This document shows positions 36,797 through 45,707 of a stretch of 64,000 nucleotides of DNA, piece after piece (position 1 is the stretch's first letter; the number at the start of each line of letters is the position of its first letter). Origin of the DNA: Burkholderia stabilis (GTDB lineage: Bacteria > Pseudomonadota > Gammaproteobacteria > Burkholderiales > Burkholderiaceae); assembly GCF_001742165.1 (NCBI RefSeq), contig NZ_CP016442.1, positions 1,426,001 to 1,490,000 on the forward strand, given 5' to 3'. Under the pieces are notes generated by a model. It did not search any database. It was given only the letters and a program-made list of their open reading frames with translations, and had not been told where the DNA came from. The position numbers were made by a program, and so were the translations under genes.

Positions 36797-37936
36797 ATGT
36801 CGCCCCTTCGCACCGCCTCGACGCGCCCGCGCGCAGCACCGTTCGCGGCACTGCTTGCCGGCCTCGCCTGCCTCGTGTCCGCAACGGCGTTCGCGGCGCC
36901 GTTGCCGGTGGACGAACTCGTTGTTCCGCCCGGTTTCCGCGTGGAGGTCCTGACCGATGCGGTACCGACCGCGCGCGAAATGGCGTGGTCGCCGCGCGGC
37001 ATTCTGTATGTCGGCACACGGGAAGGACGCGTGCATGCATTCGTGATGCACGAGGGCCGGATCAGCGCACGCTACGTGATCGCGTCCGGGCTCGACATGC
37101 CCGTCGGCGTTGCCTATCGCGACGGCGCGCTCTATATATCTGCGGTATCGCGCATCCTGCGTCTCGACCGCATCGATGACCGGCTCGCCAGGCCGCCAGC
37201 CCCCGTCGTCGTAACCGACGCACTGCCGACCGAACACCATCATGGCTGGAAATTCATCGCGTTCGGCCCCGACGGCAAGCTTTACGTGCCGACCGGCGCG
37301 CCGTGCAATGTCTGCCTCGCCGATCGCAGCCGCTACGCGATCATCGCACGCATGAAAGCCGACGGCAGCGGCAGCGAAGTCTTCGCCCGCGGTGTGCGCA
37401 ATACGGTCGGCTTCGCATGGCACCCCGATTCGGGCGAGCTGTGGTTTACCGACAACGGGCGCGACATGATGGGCGACGACGTGCCCGACGACAAGCTGAA
37501 CCGCGCGCCGCGCGCCGGCCTCGACTTCGGCTTCCCTTACTGCCATGGCGGCAACACGCCCGACCCCGAATTCGGCAGCGCCGACGTATGCCGCCGTTAC
37601 GTCCCGCCCGTATTGAAACTCGGCGCACACGTCGCATCGCTCGGCATGCGCTTCTACACCGGGCCGATGTTTCCGGCGTCGTATCGCAATAACGTGTTCA
37701 TTGCCGAACACGGCTCATGGAACCGCAGCACGAAGGTCGGCTATCGCGTGATGCGCGTCGTCGTCTCGGCAGACGGCAGCCAGGCTCGCCAGACTCCGTT
37801 CGTGACGGGCTGGCTGCGGCCGGACGGCACGGTATGGGGACGACCGGCCGACGTGCTGCCGTTGCCGGACGGTTCGCTGCTCGTCAGCGACGACTATGCG
37901 GGTGCCATCTACCGCGTGACTTATGCGGCACCTTGA
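36797..37936 (+). CDS. PQQ-dependent sugar (sorbosone-type) dehydrogenase family protein
   Basis: A 379-residue exported protein. Signal peptide from MSPLRTAS to about residue 34 (ATAFA-AP). The mature part is a six-bladed propeller of the glucose/sorbosone dehydrogenase family: VPPGFRVEVLTDAV, HHHGWKFIAFGPDGKLYVPTGAPCNVC, ELWFTDNGRDMMGDDVPDDKLN and FIAEHGSWNRS. Members oxidise sugars in the periplasm with PQQ; the substrate is unknown. I chose the ATG at 36797 over an in-frame GTG at 36773. Confidence 0.88.
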   Translation: MSPLRTASTRPRAAPFAALLAGLACLVSATAFAAPLPVDELVVPPGFRVEVLTDAVPTAREMAWSPRGILYVGTREGRVHAFVMHEGRISARYVIASGLDMPVGVAYRDGALYISAVSRILRLDRIDDRLARPPAPVVVTDALPTEHHHGWKFIAFGPDGKLYVPTGAPCNVCLADRSRYAIIARMKADGSGSEVFARGVRNTVGFAWHPDSGELWFTDNGRDMMGDDVPDDKLNRAPRAGLDFGFPYCHGGNTPDPEFGSADVCRRYVPPVLKLGAHVASLGMRFYTGPMFPASYRNNVFIAEHGSWNRSTKVGYRVMRVVVSADGSQARQTPFVTGWLRPDGTVWGRPADVLPLPDGSLLVSDDYAGAIYRVTYAAP

Positions 37937-38045
37937 CGCAGCCCGGGGGTGACCGGCCCCGACCGGGCATCGTAGAATGCGTGCCGGGCCGCGCGCCCGC
38001 GCCGGCCTGCCGGCCGCCCATGCCAACGACAATACGCCGCCATCC

Positions 38046-38513
38046 ATGTCCAGCAGCACCGCACCGTCCCGCCGCTTCCGCTCCAAGACGCTCACCGCCG
38101 CCCTCGCCTTCCTGTTCGGCTCGCTCGGCGCGCACCGCTTCTATCTGTACGGCCTTCGCGACGTGTATGGTTGGGCGCACCTGCTTGCGACGATCGTCGG
38201 CATCCCGGGCTTCCTCCTGCTCGCCGCCACCCAGCGTACGGCCGGCCTCGGCTGGTGGCTCGCGCTGCCCGGTGCGATCTCGCTGCTGGCGGCGTTCCTC
38301 GCCGCACTCGTCTACGGGTTGCGCCCCGACGAAAAGTGGGACGCGCAATTCAACGCGGAAACAGGCAAACACAGCCGCTCGGGCTGGGCCGTGATCTTTG
38401 TCGTGATCTTCTCGCTGCTGATCGGCGCGTTCCTGCTGATGACCGCTCTCGCGCTGTCGTTCCAGACGTATTTCGAATCGCAGGTCGAAGCGGCCAAGCA
38501 GATTTCGCAGTAA
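38046..38513 (+). CDS. TM2-domain inner-membrane protein
   Basis: A 155-residue protein. The TM2 unit KTLTAALAFLFGSLGAHRFYLYGLRDVYGW is at about residues 13-42, followed by two more hydrophobic segments (about 48-62, 70-90) and another near 118-142. TM2 proteins occur widely with little functional data. The frame is open 69 bp further upstream, but the MSSSTAPS start gives the usual basic N-terminus. Confidence 0.82.
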   Translation: MSSSTAPSRRFRSKTLTAALAFLFGSLGAHRFYLYGLRDVYGWAHLLATIVGIPGFLLLAATQRTAGLGWWLALPGAISLLAAFLAALVYGLRPDEKWDAQFNAETGKHSRSGWAVIFVVIFSLLIGAFLLMTALALSFQTYFESQVEAAKQISQ

Positions 38514-38597
38514 GCGAAGCGGGCGCAACGCAGCAACACCCGTCGCTCGCCGCTGTGCCCTATTCCGCCCCCGACCGGCAGCGGATCGGCCTGTCGC

Positions 38598-39764
38598 TCA
38601 GAACAGGTTCAACTGCATGTCGTCGCGCGGCTTCGCACCGACCGAACGAACAGCAATGCGCTGCGCCGGCACCGCCGCAGACGGCGCACCGCGGAACTGC
38701 GACAGATCGAGAATACCGTTCGTGCGCTCGTTCAGCCCGAGCCGCTTGACGACCTGACGAAAGCGCTGCCGCAACAGGTCGGCCCAGATCCCCTCGCCCT
38801 TCATCCGCTTCGAAAAATCCGAGTCGTAGTCTTTTCCGCCGCGCATGTCGCGCACGCGATTCATCACGCGCTCCGCACGATCGGGAAAATGGGCGGTAAG
38901 CCAGTTCTTGAACAGCGGCGCGACCTCCCACGGCAGCCGCAGGATGATGTAGCTCGCATGCGTCGCACCGGCCTCCGCACAGGCTTCGAGCACACGTTCC
39001 ATGTCGGGCTCGGTGACGAACGGAATCATCGGCGCAATGCTCACGCCAACCGGCACGCCCGCATCGCGCAGCGCACGGATCGTGCGCAACCGGCGCGCCG
39101 GTGTCGCCGCGCGCGGCTCGAGCGTGCGTGCGAGATCGGCGTCGAGCGTCGTGATCGTGACCGCCGCCATGACCTGCCCGCGCTCGGCCATGGGTGCGAG
39201 CAGGTCGAGATCGCGCTCGATCAGCGACGATTTCGTGATCGCGGCGAACGGCAGCCCGTGATCGTGCATCACCTGGATCACGCTGCGCGTGATGCGCAGG
39301 TCGCGCTCGACCGGTTGGTAGGCGTCGGTGTTGACGCCGAGCGCGATCGGCTCCGGCACGTAGCGCTTCCGCGCAATCTCGCGCTCGAGCAGTTCGGCCG
39401 CATTCACCTTCGCATAGATGCGACTTTCGAAATCGAGCCCCGGCGACAGGCCGAGATAGCTGTGCGTCGGCCGCGCGAAGCAGTAGATGCAACCGTGCTC
39501 GCAACCGCGATACGGGTTGAGCGATACGCTGAACGGAATATCGGGCGACTGGTTGTGCGTGAGAATGCTCTTCGCCCGCTCCTCGAATACCTGCGTGCGC
39601 AACGGTGCGGGAAAGTCGCCATCGTCCGACTCGTGCGTCCAGCCGTCGTCGACCGCCTCGCGCTGCGCGATCTCGTACCGCCCCTGCAGGTTGTCGACCG
39701 CACCGCGCCCCTTGCGGGGCGCGGGCGGCGCTACCGGAAATTCGTTGTCGAACCGATCGTCCAT
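38598..39764 (-). CDS. PA0069-family radical SAM protein (SplB-like)
   Basis: A 388-residue enzyme with the radical SAM cysteines in GCEHGCIYCFARPTH (CX3CX2C), preceded by ILTHNQSPDIPFSVSLNPYRG. AITKSSLIERDLDLL is also typical of the family, which resembles spore photoproduct lyase but is found in non-sporulating bacteria. A DNA repair or other function is not proved. An upstream LexA box (39791-39810) supports a DNA damage response. An alternative ATG is at 39776. Confidence 0.88.
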   Translation of the reverse strand: MDDRFDNEFPVAPPAPRKGRGAVDNLQGRYEIAQREAVDDGWTHESDDGDFPAPLRTQVFEERAKSILTHNQSPDIPFSVSLNPYRGCEHGCIYCFARPTHSYLGLSPGLDFESRIYAKVNAAELLEREIARKRYVPEPIALGVNTDAYQPVERDLRITRSVIQVMHDHGLPFAAITKSSLIERDLDLLAPMAERGQVMAAVTITTLDADLARTLEPRAATPARRLRTIRALRDAGVPVGVSIAPMIPFVTEPDMERVLEACAEAGATHASYIILRLPWEVAPLFKNWLTAHFPDRAERVMNRVRDMRGGKDYDSDFSKRMKGEGIWADLLRQRFRQVVKRLGLNERTNGILDLSQFRGAPSAAVPAQRIAVRSVGAKPRDDMQLNLF

Positions 39765-39780
39765 GTGCCCACCCATTCGC

Positions 39781-39820
39781 CTGCGCCCAATACTGTACAT
39801 TTATACAGTATTGGGCGCAG
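39781..39820. repeat. Perfect 17-bp inverted repeat enclosing the LexA box
   Basis: CTGCGCCCAATACTGTA (39781-39797) and its exact complement (39804-39820), loop CATTTA. No T run follows on either strand, so it is unlikely to be an intrinsic terminator. Confidence 0.9.
39791..39810 (-). promoter_or_regulatory. LexA (SOS) box upstream of the radical SAM gene
   Basis: TACTGTACATTTATACAGTA has the CTGT-N8-ACAG core and differs from the enterobacterial consensus TACTGTATATATATACAGTA at two positions. It lies about 26 bp upstream of the radical SAM ATG and behind the lrp gene. LexA repression is inferred. Confidence 0.75.
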
Positions 39821-39866
39821 CATGCCAAGGGCGGGATAAGGGGCCCGACAGCGGGCCGCCGGCACG

Positions 39867-40355
39867 TCAGTCGCCGACCGCAATCGTCAGCGTCTCCTTG
39901 ATTTCTTCCATCACGACATAGCTCTTCGACTGCACCGCGCCGGGCAACTGCAGCAGGATGTCGCCGAGCAGCTTCCGGTAATCGGCCATCTCGCCGATCC
40001 GCGCCTTGATCAGGTAATCGAAATCGCCGGACACGAGATGGCATTCGAGCACCTCGTCGATCTTCATCACTTCCCGGCGGAATTGCTCGAACATGTTGCC
40101 GCCCTTGTGGCCGAGCGTGATCTCGACGAACACCAGCAGCGCGGCGCCCAGTTGCCCCGGGTCGACCCGCGCGTGATAGCCGGTGATCACGCCGTCCCGC
40201 TCCATGCGCCGCACGCGCTCGATGCACGGCGTGACGGTCAGTCCGACCTGTTCCGCGAGGTCTTTCATCGCCATCCGGCCGTCGTCCTGGAGCAGCTTGA
40301 GGATGCGCCGGTCGAGCTTGTCGAGTGAGCGTACGGGCTGACGTTGCGTTCTCAT
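39867..40355 (-). CDS. Lrp/AsnC family transcriptional regulator
   Basis: A 162-residue regulator. HTH: LDKLDRRILKLLQDDGRMAMKDLAEQVGLTVTPCIERVRRME (about 10-51). The RAM ligand domain follows, with VFVEITLGHK, ECHLVSGDFDYLIK and LLGDILLQLPGAVQSKSYVVMEEIKE. It is divergent from dadA across a 145-bp AT-rich gap, the arrangement of the Lrp-type activator of D-amino acid catabolism. Ligand likely Ala or Leu (inference). Confidence 0.92.
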   Translation of the reverse strand: MRTQRQPVRSLDKLDRRILKLLQDDGRMAMKDLAEQVGLTVTPCIERVRRMERDGVITGYHARVDPGQLGAALLVFVEITLGHKGGNMFEQFRREVMKIDEVLECHLVSGDFDYLIKARIGEMADYRKLLGDILLQLPGAVQSKSYVVMEEIKETLTIAVGD

Positions 40356-40500
40356 TTTTTTATGCTGAAAACCTGAAAAATACGATAACAAAACCTGGAC
40401 ATTCGACAATACCATAGCGCAAAAAACTAGATCAGCTAGAGGTTACACGGAGCCGCAGGTGCGCCCGGCCTCGATCTGGTCCCTTCCATCTGGAGCAGCT
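40356..40500. promoter_or_regulatory. AT-rich divergent control region of lrp and dadA
   Basis: 145 bp with several A and T tracts, much less GC than the flanks, between the divergent regulator and dadA. Lrp-type proteins bind such degenerate AT-rich DNA. No exact operator could be fixed. Confidence 0.4.
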
Positions 40501-41787
40501 ATGCGAGTCGTCATTCTGGGCAGCGGTGTGGTGGGCGTGGCAAGCGCGTATTACCTCGCGCGGGCCGGTCATGAAGTCACGGTGATCGACCGGGAAGCCG
40601 GCCCGGCGCTCGAGACGAGCTTCGCGAACGCAGGCCAGATCTCCCCCGGTTATGCCGCACCGTGGGCCGCGCCCGGCGTGCCGCTGAAGGCCGTCAAATG
40701 GATGTTCGAGAAGCACGCGCCGCTCGCGATCCGCCTCGACGGCACGCGCTTCCAGCTCCAGTGGATGTGGCAGATGCTGCGCAACTGCACGGCCGAGCGC
40801 TATGCAGTCAACAAGGGCCGCATGGTCCGCCTCGCCGAATACAGCCGCGACTGCCTGCAGACGCTGCGCGCGGATACCGGCATCCAGTACGAAGGCCGCA
40901 CGGGCGGCACGCTGCAGCTGTTCCGCACGCAGCAGCAGCTCGACGGCGCGGCGAAGGACATCGCCGTGCTGCAGGAAGCGAACGTGCCGTTCGAACTGCT
41001 GTCGCCGGCCGAACTGCGCAACGCCGAACCGGCGCTCGCCGCCGTATCGCACAAACTGACGGGCGGCCTGCGCCTGCCGGGCGACGAAACCGGCGATTGC
41101 CAGCTGTTCACGACGTGCCTCGCAGCGCTTGCCGAATCGCTCGGCGTCAAATTCCGCTACAACACGCCGATCGACGCGCTCGCGATCGCGGGCGGCAAGA
41201 TCGCCGGCGTGCAATGCGGCAGCGAGACGGTGCGTGCAGACGCATACGTCGTCGCGCTCGGCTCGTACTCGACCAGCTTCATCTCGAACCTGATGAAGAT
41301 CCCGGTCTATCCGCTGAAGGGCTATTCGATCACCGCGCCGATCGTCAACGAAGCGGCGGCGCCCGTGTCGACCGTGCTCGACGAAACCTACAAGATCGCG
41401 ATCACGCGTTTCGACCAACGCATCCGCGTCGGCGGCATGGCGGAAATCGTCGGCTTCGACAAGAACCTGCGCGCGGCGCGCCGCGAAACGCTCGAAATGT
41501 GCGTGAACGACCTGTTCCCGGGCGGCGGCGATACCTCGAAGGCGACCTTCTGGACGGGTCTGCGCCCGATGACGCCGGACGGCACGCCGATCGTCGGCCG
41601 CACGCCGGTGTCGAACCTGTTCCTGAACACCGGCCACGGCACGCTCGGCTGGACGATGTCGTGTGGTTCGGGCCAGCTGCTCGCGGACCTGATCTCGGGC
41701 AAGATGCCCGCGATCCAGGCCGACGACCTGTCGGTGCACCGTTACCTGAAGGACGTGGCCGGCCAGACGCGCCCCGCATACGCGTAA
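40501..41787 (+). CDS. dadA: D-amino acid dehydrogenase DadA
   Basis: A 428-residue membrane-associated FAD enzyme that oxidises D-amino acids, mainly D-alanine, to keto acids with electrons to the respiratory chain. The FAD-binding start is [42 protein letters not shown] and the C-terminal [17 protein letters not shown] are characteristic. A racemase (dadX) is not in the window. Expression is probably under the divergent Lrp-type protein. Confidence 0.95.
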   Translation: MRVVILGSGVVGVASAYYLARAGHEVTVIDREAGPALETSFANAGQISPGYAAPWAAPGVPLKAVKWMFEKHAPLAIRLDGTRFQLQWMWQMLRNCTAERYAVNKGRMVRLAEYSRDCLQTLRADTGIQYEGRTGGTLQLFRTQQQLDGAAKDIAVLQEANVPFELLSPAELRNAEPALAAVSHKLTGGLRLPGDETGDCQLFTTCLAALAESLGVKFRYNTPIDALAIAGGKIAGVQCGSETVRADAYVVALGSYSTSFISNLMKIPVYPLKGYSITAPIVNEAAAPVSTVLDETYKIAITRFDQRIRVGGMAEIVGFDKNLRAARRETLEMCVNDLFPGGGDTSKATFWTGLRPMTPDGTPIVGRTPVSNLFLNTGHGTLGWTMSCGSGQLLADLISGKMPAIQADDLSVHRYLKDVAGQTRPAYA

Positions 41788-41825
41788 GCCGCGGCCGCCC
41801 GCAGCGATGCGGACCAGCCGGCATC

Positions 41826-41860
41826 AAAAAGAAAGGCGCCCCGAGGGGCGCCTTTCTCAT
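41826..41860. terminator. Bidirectional intrinsic terminator
   Basis: GAAAGGCGCCCC/GGGGCGCCTTTC stem with loop GA and A and T tracts outside, between dadA and the converging acyl-CoA dehydrogenase. Confidence 0.85.
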
Positions 41861-41888
41861 TTCGTCGAATGTGTCGCGCGGGATCGGA

Positions 41889-43679
41889 TCAGAACTGATC
41901 TTCCGTCAACGCGAGCACGCTCTCGTTGCCCTTCGTGCCGACGATCGACGCTTCGAGCCCGCCCGCCTGCACCAGAATGTGCTCCGCGTAGCATTGCGCG
42001 ATCGCGATCTTCGCGTCGAAGAACGCCGGGTCGCTCGCACGCTGCGCCTGCGCCGCCAGCAGCGCGCGCGCCATCTGCCACCCGCACAGCACCACGCCCG
42101 CCAGCTTCAGGTACGGCACGCTGCCCGCGAACACCGCGTTCGGGTCCTGCTTCACGTTCGCCACCACGTAATCCACCACCGACGACAACGCGCGCGCACC
42201 CTTCTCCAGCTGCGCCTTCATCGACGCGGCCGCCGCGCCGTCCAGCTTGCCCAGCGCCGCCACCGTCTCGCCGATCTCCGCAATCAACGCCTTCGCCACC
42301 GCGCCGCCGTCGCGCATCGTCTTGCGGCCCACCAGGTCGTTCGCCTGGATCGCCGTCGTCCCTTCGTAGATCGCCAGGATCCGCGCATCGCGGTAATACT
42401 GCGCCGCGCCCGTCTCCTCGATGAAGCCCATCCCGCCGTGCACTTGCACACCCAGGCTCGCCACATCGTTCACCATCTCCGTGCTCCAGCCCTTTACCAC
42501 CGGCACCAGATACTCGTAGATTGCCTGATGACGCGCTCGTGTCGCCTCGTCCGAATGGCGGTGGGCAATGTCGCTGTGCGCCGCTGCCACATAGGCCAGC
42601 GAACGCGCGCCTTCGGTCAGTGCACGCATCGTGCCGAGCATCCGCCGCACATCCGGGTGGTGAATGATCGTCACCGACTGCTTCGCCGACCCGTCCACCG
42701 GGCGGCTCTGCACCCGTTCCTTCGCGAATTCCGCCGCCTTCTGGTACGCGCGGTCGGCCACGCCGATCCCCTGCATCCCGACGCCGAAGCGCGCCGCGTT
42801 CATCATGATGAACATGTATTCGAGGCCGCGGTTCTCCTCGCCCACCAGGTAGCCGATCGCGCCGCCGTGGTCGCCGTATTGCAGCCCCGCCGTCGGGCTC
42901 GCCTTGATCCCCAGCTTGTGCTCGATCGACACGCAGTGCACGTCGTTGCGCGCGCCAAGCGAGCCGTCCTCGTTCACCAGGAACTTCGGCACGATGAACA
43001 GCGAAATGCCCTTCACGCCTTCCGGTGCGTTCGGCGTGCGCGCCAGCACCAGGTGGACGATGTTGTCCGCCATGTCGTGCTCGCCCCACGTGATGAAGAT
43101 CTTCGTGCCGAACACCTTGTACGTGCCGTCGCCCTGCGGCTCGGCGCGCGAGCGCACCAGCGCGAGATCGGAGCCGGCCTGCGGCTCGGTCAGGTTCATC
43201 GTGCCGGTCCATTCGCCGGAGATCAGCTTCGGCACGTAGCGCTGCTTCTGCTCGTCGGTGCCGGCCGTCAGCAGCGCCTCGATCGCGCCGTCGGTCAGCA
43301 GCGGGCACAGCGCGAACGACAGGTTCGACGCGTTCAGCATCTCGATGCACGGCGTCGCGATCAGCTTCGGCAGCCCCTGGCCGTCGTACTCGGTCGGATG
43401 CTGCAGCCCCTGCCAGCCGCCTTCGACGAACTGGCGGAACGCTTGCGCGAAGCCCGGCGTCGCGGTCACGACACCGTCCTTCCAGCTGCTCGGGTTGCGG
43501 TCGCCTTCGACGTTCAGCGGCGCCAGCACCTCGCCGCAGAACTTCGCGGATTCCTCCAGCACGGCCTGCGCCGTGTCGTAACCGGCATCCTCGAAGCCCG
43601 GCAGCTGCGCAACGGTGTCGATGCCCGCGAGTTCCTTCAGCACAAAAAGCATGTCCTTGACCGGTGCGACATAACTCAT
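41889..43679 (-). CDS. Acyl-CoA dehydrogenase (long form with C-terminal extension)
   Basis: A 596-residue flavoprotein. The acyl-CoA dehydrogenase signatures TEPQAGSDLALVRSRA (about 160-175) and VHGGMGFIEETGAAQYYRDARI (about 410-430) are present, plus a C-terminal extra domain. It oxidises acyl-CoA in beta-oxidation and passes electrons to ETF, encoded just upstream (etfBA). A terminator and 98 bp separate it from etfA, so it probably has its own promoter as well. Chain length specificity unknown. Confidence 0.93.
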   Translation of the reverse strand: MSYVAPVKDMLFVLKELAGIDTVAQLPGFEDAGYDTAQAVLEESAKFCGEVLAPLNVEGDRNPSSWKDGVVTATPGFAQAFRQFVEGGWQGLQHPTEYDGQGLPKLIATPCIEMLNASNLSFALCPLLTDGAIEALLTAGTDEQKQRYVPKLISGEWTGTMNLTEPQAGSDLALVRSRAEPQGDGTYKVFGTKIFITWGEHDMADNIVHLVLARTPNAPEGVKGISLFIVPKFLVNEDGSLGARNDVHCVSIEHKLGIKASPTAGLQYGDHGGAIGYLVGEENRGLEYMFIMMNAARFGVGMQGIGVADRAYQKAAEFAKERVQSRPVDGSAKQSVTIIHHPDVRRMLGTMRALTEGARSLAYVAAAHSDIAHRHSDEATRARHQAIYEYLVPVVKGWSTEMVNDVASLGVQVHGGMGFIEETGAAQYYRDARILAIYEGTTAIQANDLVGRKTMRDGGAVAKALIAEIGETVAALGKLDGAAAASMKAQLEKGARALSSVVDYVVANVKQDPNAVFAGSVPYLKLAGVVLCGWQMARALLAAQAQRASDPAFFDAKIAIAQCYAEHILVQAGGLEASIVGTKGNESVLALTEDQF

Positions 43680-43713
43680 GGTGTGTCTCCTCTTCTCTCG
43701 TCTGTCGATGGCG

Positions 43714-43748
43714 CAAAAAAAGGGGCGCTCGTCGCGCCCCTCTTTTCG
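43714..43748 (-). terminator. Intrinsic terminator after etfA
   Basis: AGGGGCGC/GCGCCCCT stem with loop TCGTC; on the minus strand it is followed by T7. It ends the etfBA transcript before the acyl-CoA dehydrogenase gene. Confidence 0.85.
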
Positions 43749-43777
43749 TGTGCTTACCGCTGAAGCGTCATTTCGCG

Positions 43778-44713
43778 TCAGCCGAGCTCGGTCACGAGCT
43801 CCGGCACGAGCGCGAACAGATCGCCGACGAGGCCGTAATCGGCCACGCTGAAGATCGGTGCTTCCGGATCCTTGTTGATCGCGACGATCACCTTCGAATC
43901 CTTCATGCCGGCCAAGTGCTGGATCGCACCCGAGATACCGACCGCGATGTACAGCTGCGGTGCGACGATCTTGCCGGTCTGGCCGACCTGGTAGTCGTTC
44001 GGCACGTAGCCTGCGTCCACTGCCGCGCGCGATGCGCCGAGTGCAGCCGACAGCTTGTCCGCCAGCGGCTCCAGCACCTTCGTGTAGTTCTCGCCGCTGC
44101 CCAGACCGCGGCCGCCCGACACGATGATCTTCGCGCTCGTGAGTTCCGGACGGTCCAGCTTCGTCACTTCACGGCTCACGAACTGCGACTTGCCTGCGTC
44201 GGCTGCCGCTTCGATCTTCTCGACCGCTGCGCTGCCGCCTTCGGCCGCCACCGGATCGAAGCCCGTCGCGCGCACCGTGATGACCTTGATCGGGTCGCTC
44301 GACTGCACCGTCGCGATCGCGTTGCCCGCGTAGATCGGGCGCTCGAACGTGTCAGCCGAATCGACCGCCGTGATGTCCGAGATCTGCGCGACGTCCAGCT
44401 TCGCGGCGATGCGCGGCGCGATGTTCTTGCCGTAGGCCGTCGCCGGCGCGAGGATGTGCGAGTAGTCCTTCGCGATGTTCAGCGCGGTCGCTTCGACGTT
44501 TTCCGCGAGGCCCGCTTCGAGCTGCGGCGCATCGGCCAGCAGCACCTTCGACACACCCGCGATTTTCGCCGCTGCATCCGCAGCCGCTTGCGCGTTGTGG
44601 CCCGCGATCAACACGTGGATATCGCCGCCGATCTTCGCTGCCGCCGCCACCGTGTTCAACGTCGCGGCCTTGACCGACGCGTTGTCGTGTTCTGCAATCA
44701 CCAGAATCGTCAT
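43778..44713 (-). CDS. etfA: Electron transfer flavoprotein subunit alpha
   Basis: A 311-residue FAD-binding subunit of ETF. The signature [35 protein letters not shown] near the C-terminus binds FAD. The N-terminus [20 protein letters not shown] is typical. With EtfB it carries electrons from acyl-CoA dehydrogenases to ETF:ubiquinone oxidoreductase. It lies 16 bp after etfB. Confidence 0.97.
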   Translation of the reverse strand: MTILVIAEHDNASVKAATLNTVAAAAKIGGDIHVLIAGHNAQAAADAAAKIAGVSKVLLADAPQLEAGLAENVEATALNIAKDYSHILAPATAYGKNIAPRIAAKLDVAQISDITAVDSADTFERPIYAGNAIATVQSSDPIKVITVRATGFDPVAAEGGSAAVEKIEAAADAGKSQFVSREVTKLDRPELTSAKIIVSGGRGLGSGENYTKVLEPLADKLSAALGASRAAVDAGYVPNDYQVGQTGKIVAPQLYIAVGISGAIQHLAGMKDSKVIVAINKDPEAPIFSVADYGLVGDLFALVPELVTELG

Positions 44714-44729
44714 TTCTTTGCGCTCCCTC

Positions 44730-45479
44730 TTACAGCACCTTGGCTTCGGTCTTCAGCTTCTCGACCAGCGTCTTCACGTCCGGCACCTTCACGCCGGCTG
44801 CGCGCTTCGGCGGCTCGACCACCTTCAGCGTCTTCAGACGCGGCGCGACGTCCACGCCCAGGTCTTCCGGCTTCACGGTTTCCAGCGGCTTCTTCTTCGC
44901 CTTCATGATGTTCGGCAGCGTCACGTAGCGCGGCTCGTTCAGGCGCAGGTCGGTCGTGATCACCGCCGGCAGCGTCAGCGACAGCGTTTCCGCGCCGCCG
45001 TCGACTTCGCGTGCAACCGTAGCCTTGCCGTCGGCGACCGTCACCTTCGATGCAAACGTCGCTTGCGGCAGGCCTGCCAGCGCAGCCAGCATCTGGCCCG
45101 TCTGGTTCGAATCGTCGTCGATCGCCTGCTTGCCGAGGATCACCAGTTGCGGCTGTTCCTTGTCGACCAGCGCCTTCAGGATCTTCGCGACGGCCAGCGG
45201 CTCGACGCCGTCGGTCGACTCGACGAGGATCGCGCGGTCCGCGCCGATCGCCAGCGCCGTGCGCAGCGTTTCCTGCGCTTGCGTGACGCCCACCGACACG
45301 GCGATCACTTCGGTCGCCACGCCCGCTTCCTTCAGGCGCACGGCTTCTTCAACGGCGATTTCGTCGAACGGGTTCATCGACATCTTCACGTTCGCGATGT
45401 CGACACCCGTGTTGTCCGACTTCACGCGGACCTTCACGTTGTAATCGACCACTCTTTTCACTGGCACCAGGATTTTCAT
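44730..45479 (-). CDS. etfB: Electron transfer flavoprotein subunit beta
   Basis: A 249-residue ETF subunit. [20 protein letters not shown] and the beta-subunit signature [41 protein letters not shown] bind AMP. First gene of etfBA. Its upstream region carries a candidate promoter whose spacer is occupied by a palindrome (45610-45621). Confidence 0.97.
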   Translation of the reverse strand: MKILVPVKRVVDYNVKVRVKSDNTGVDIANVKMSMNPFDEIAVEEAVRLKEAGVATEVIAVSVGVTQAQETLRTALAIGADRAILVESTDGVEPLAVAKILKALVDKEQPQLVILGKQAIDDDSNQTGQMLAALAGLPQATFASKVTVADGKATVAREVDGGAETLSLTLPAVITTDLRLNEPRYVTLPNIMKAKKKPLETVKPEDLGVDVAPRLKTLKVVEPPKRAAGVKVPDVKTLVEKLKTEAKVL

Positions 45480-45601
45480 GCACACGCTCCAAAGTTACGA
45501 ATACGACCAGAGGCCATTTTATAGCGAGGCCTCATGACTGCGCGGCCAAGCGGACCCATCCATCGTGGCTGTCGAGGATACCGCTTCTTGGCGACGCGCC
45601 A

Positions 45602-45630
45602 ATGATAGCGAACGATCGTTCTATTTTAAA
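45602..45630 (-). promoter_or_regulatory. Candidate etfBA promoter
   Basis: On the minus strand: -35 TTTAAA (45625-45630), 17-bp spacer, -10 TATCAT (45602-45607). The leader to etfB would be about 115 nt. Moderate match only. Confidence 0.45.
45610..45621. promoter_or_regulatory. Palindromic operator candidate in the etfBA promoter
   Basis: GAACGATCGTTC, a perfect 12-bp palindrome within the spacer of the candidate promoter. Form and position fit a TetR-type repressor such as those controlling fatty-acid catabolism. The regulator is not in the window. Confidence 0.5.
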
Positions 45631-45633
45631 AGA

Positions 45634-45664
45634 GAAAAAACCCGGACGCAAAGCCCGGGTTTTC
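45634..45664 (-). terminator. Intrinsic terminator of the metNIQ operon
   Basis: AAAACCCGG/CCGGGTTTT-type stem, followed on the minus strand by a T6 run. It lies just after metQ. Confidence 0.85.
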
Positions 45665-45707
45665 GATCACCAACTCTAATCTCGCCGGGCGCCCCGTGCT
45701 CCGCCCG

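Noticed and set aside
39781..39820. The 17-bp inverted repeat as an intrinsic terminator for lrp
   Set aside because: No T run on either strand, and the centre is a LexA box.
40662..43763. Very long open frame (over 1,000 codons) across dadA and into the acyl-CoA dehydrogenase region
   Set aside because: It is a shadow of two real genes in a GC-rich genome. It is Arg/His-rich, has no domain, and spans a terminator and two convergent genes.
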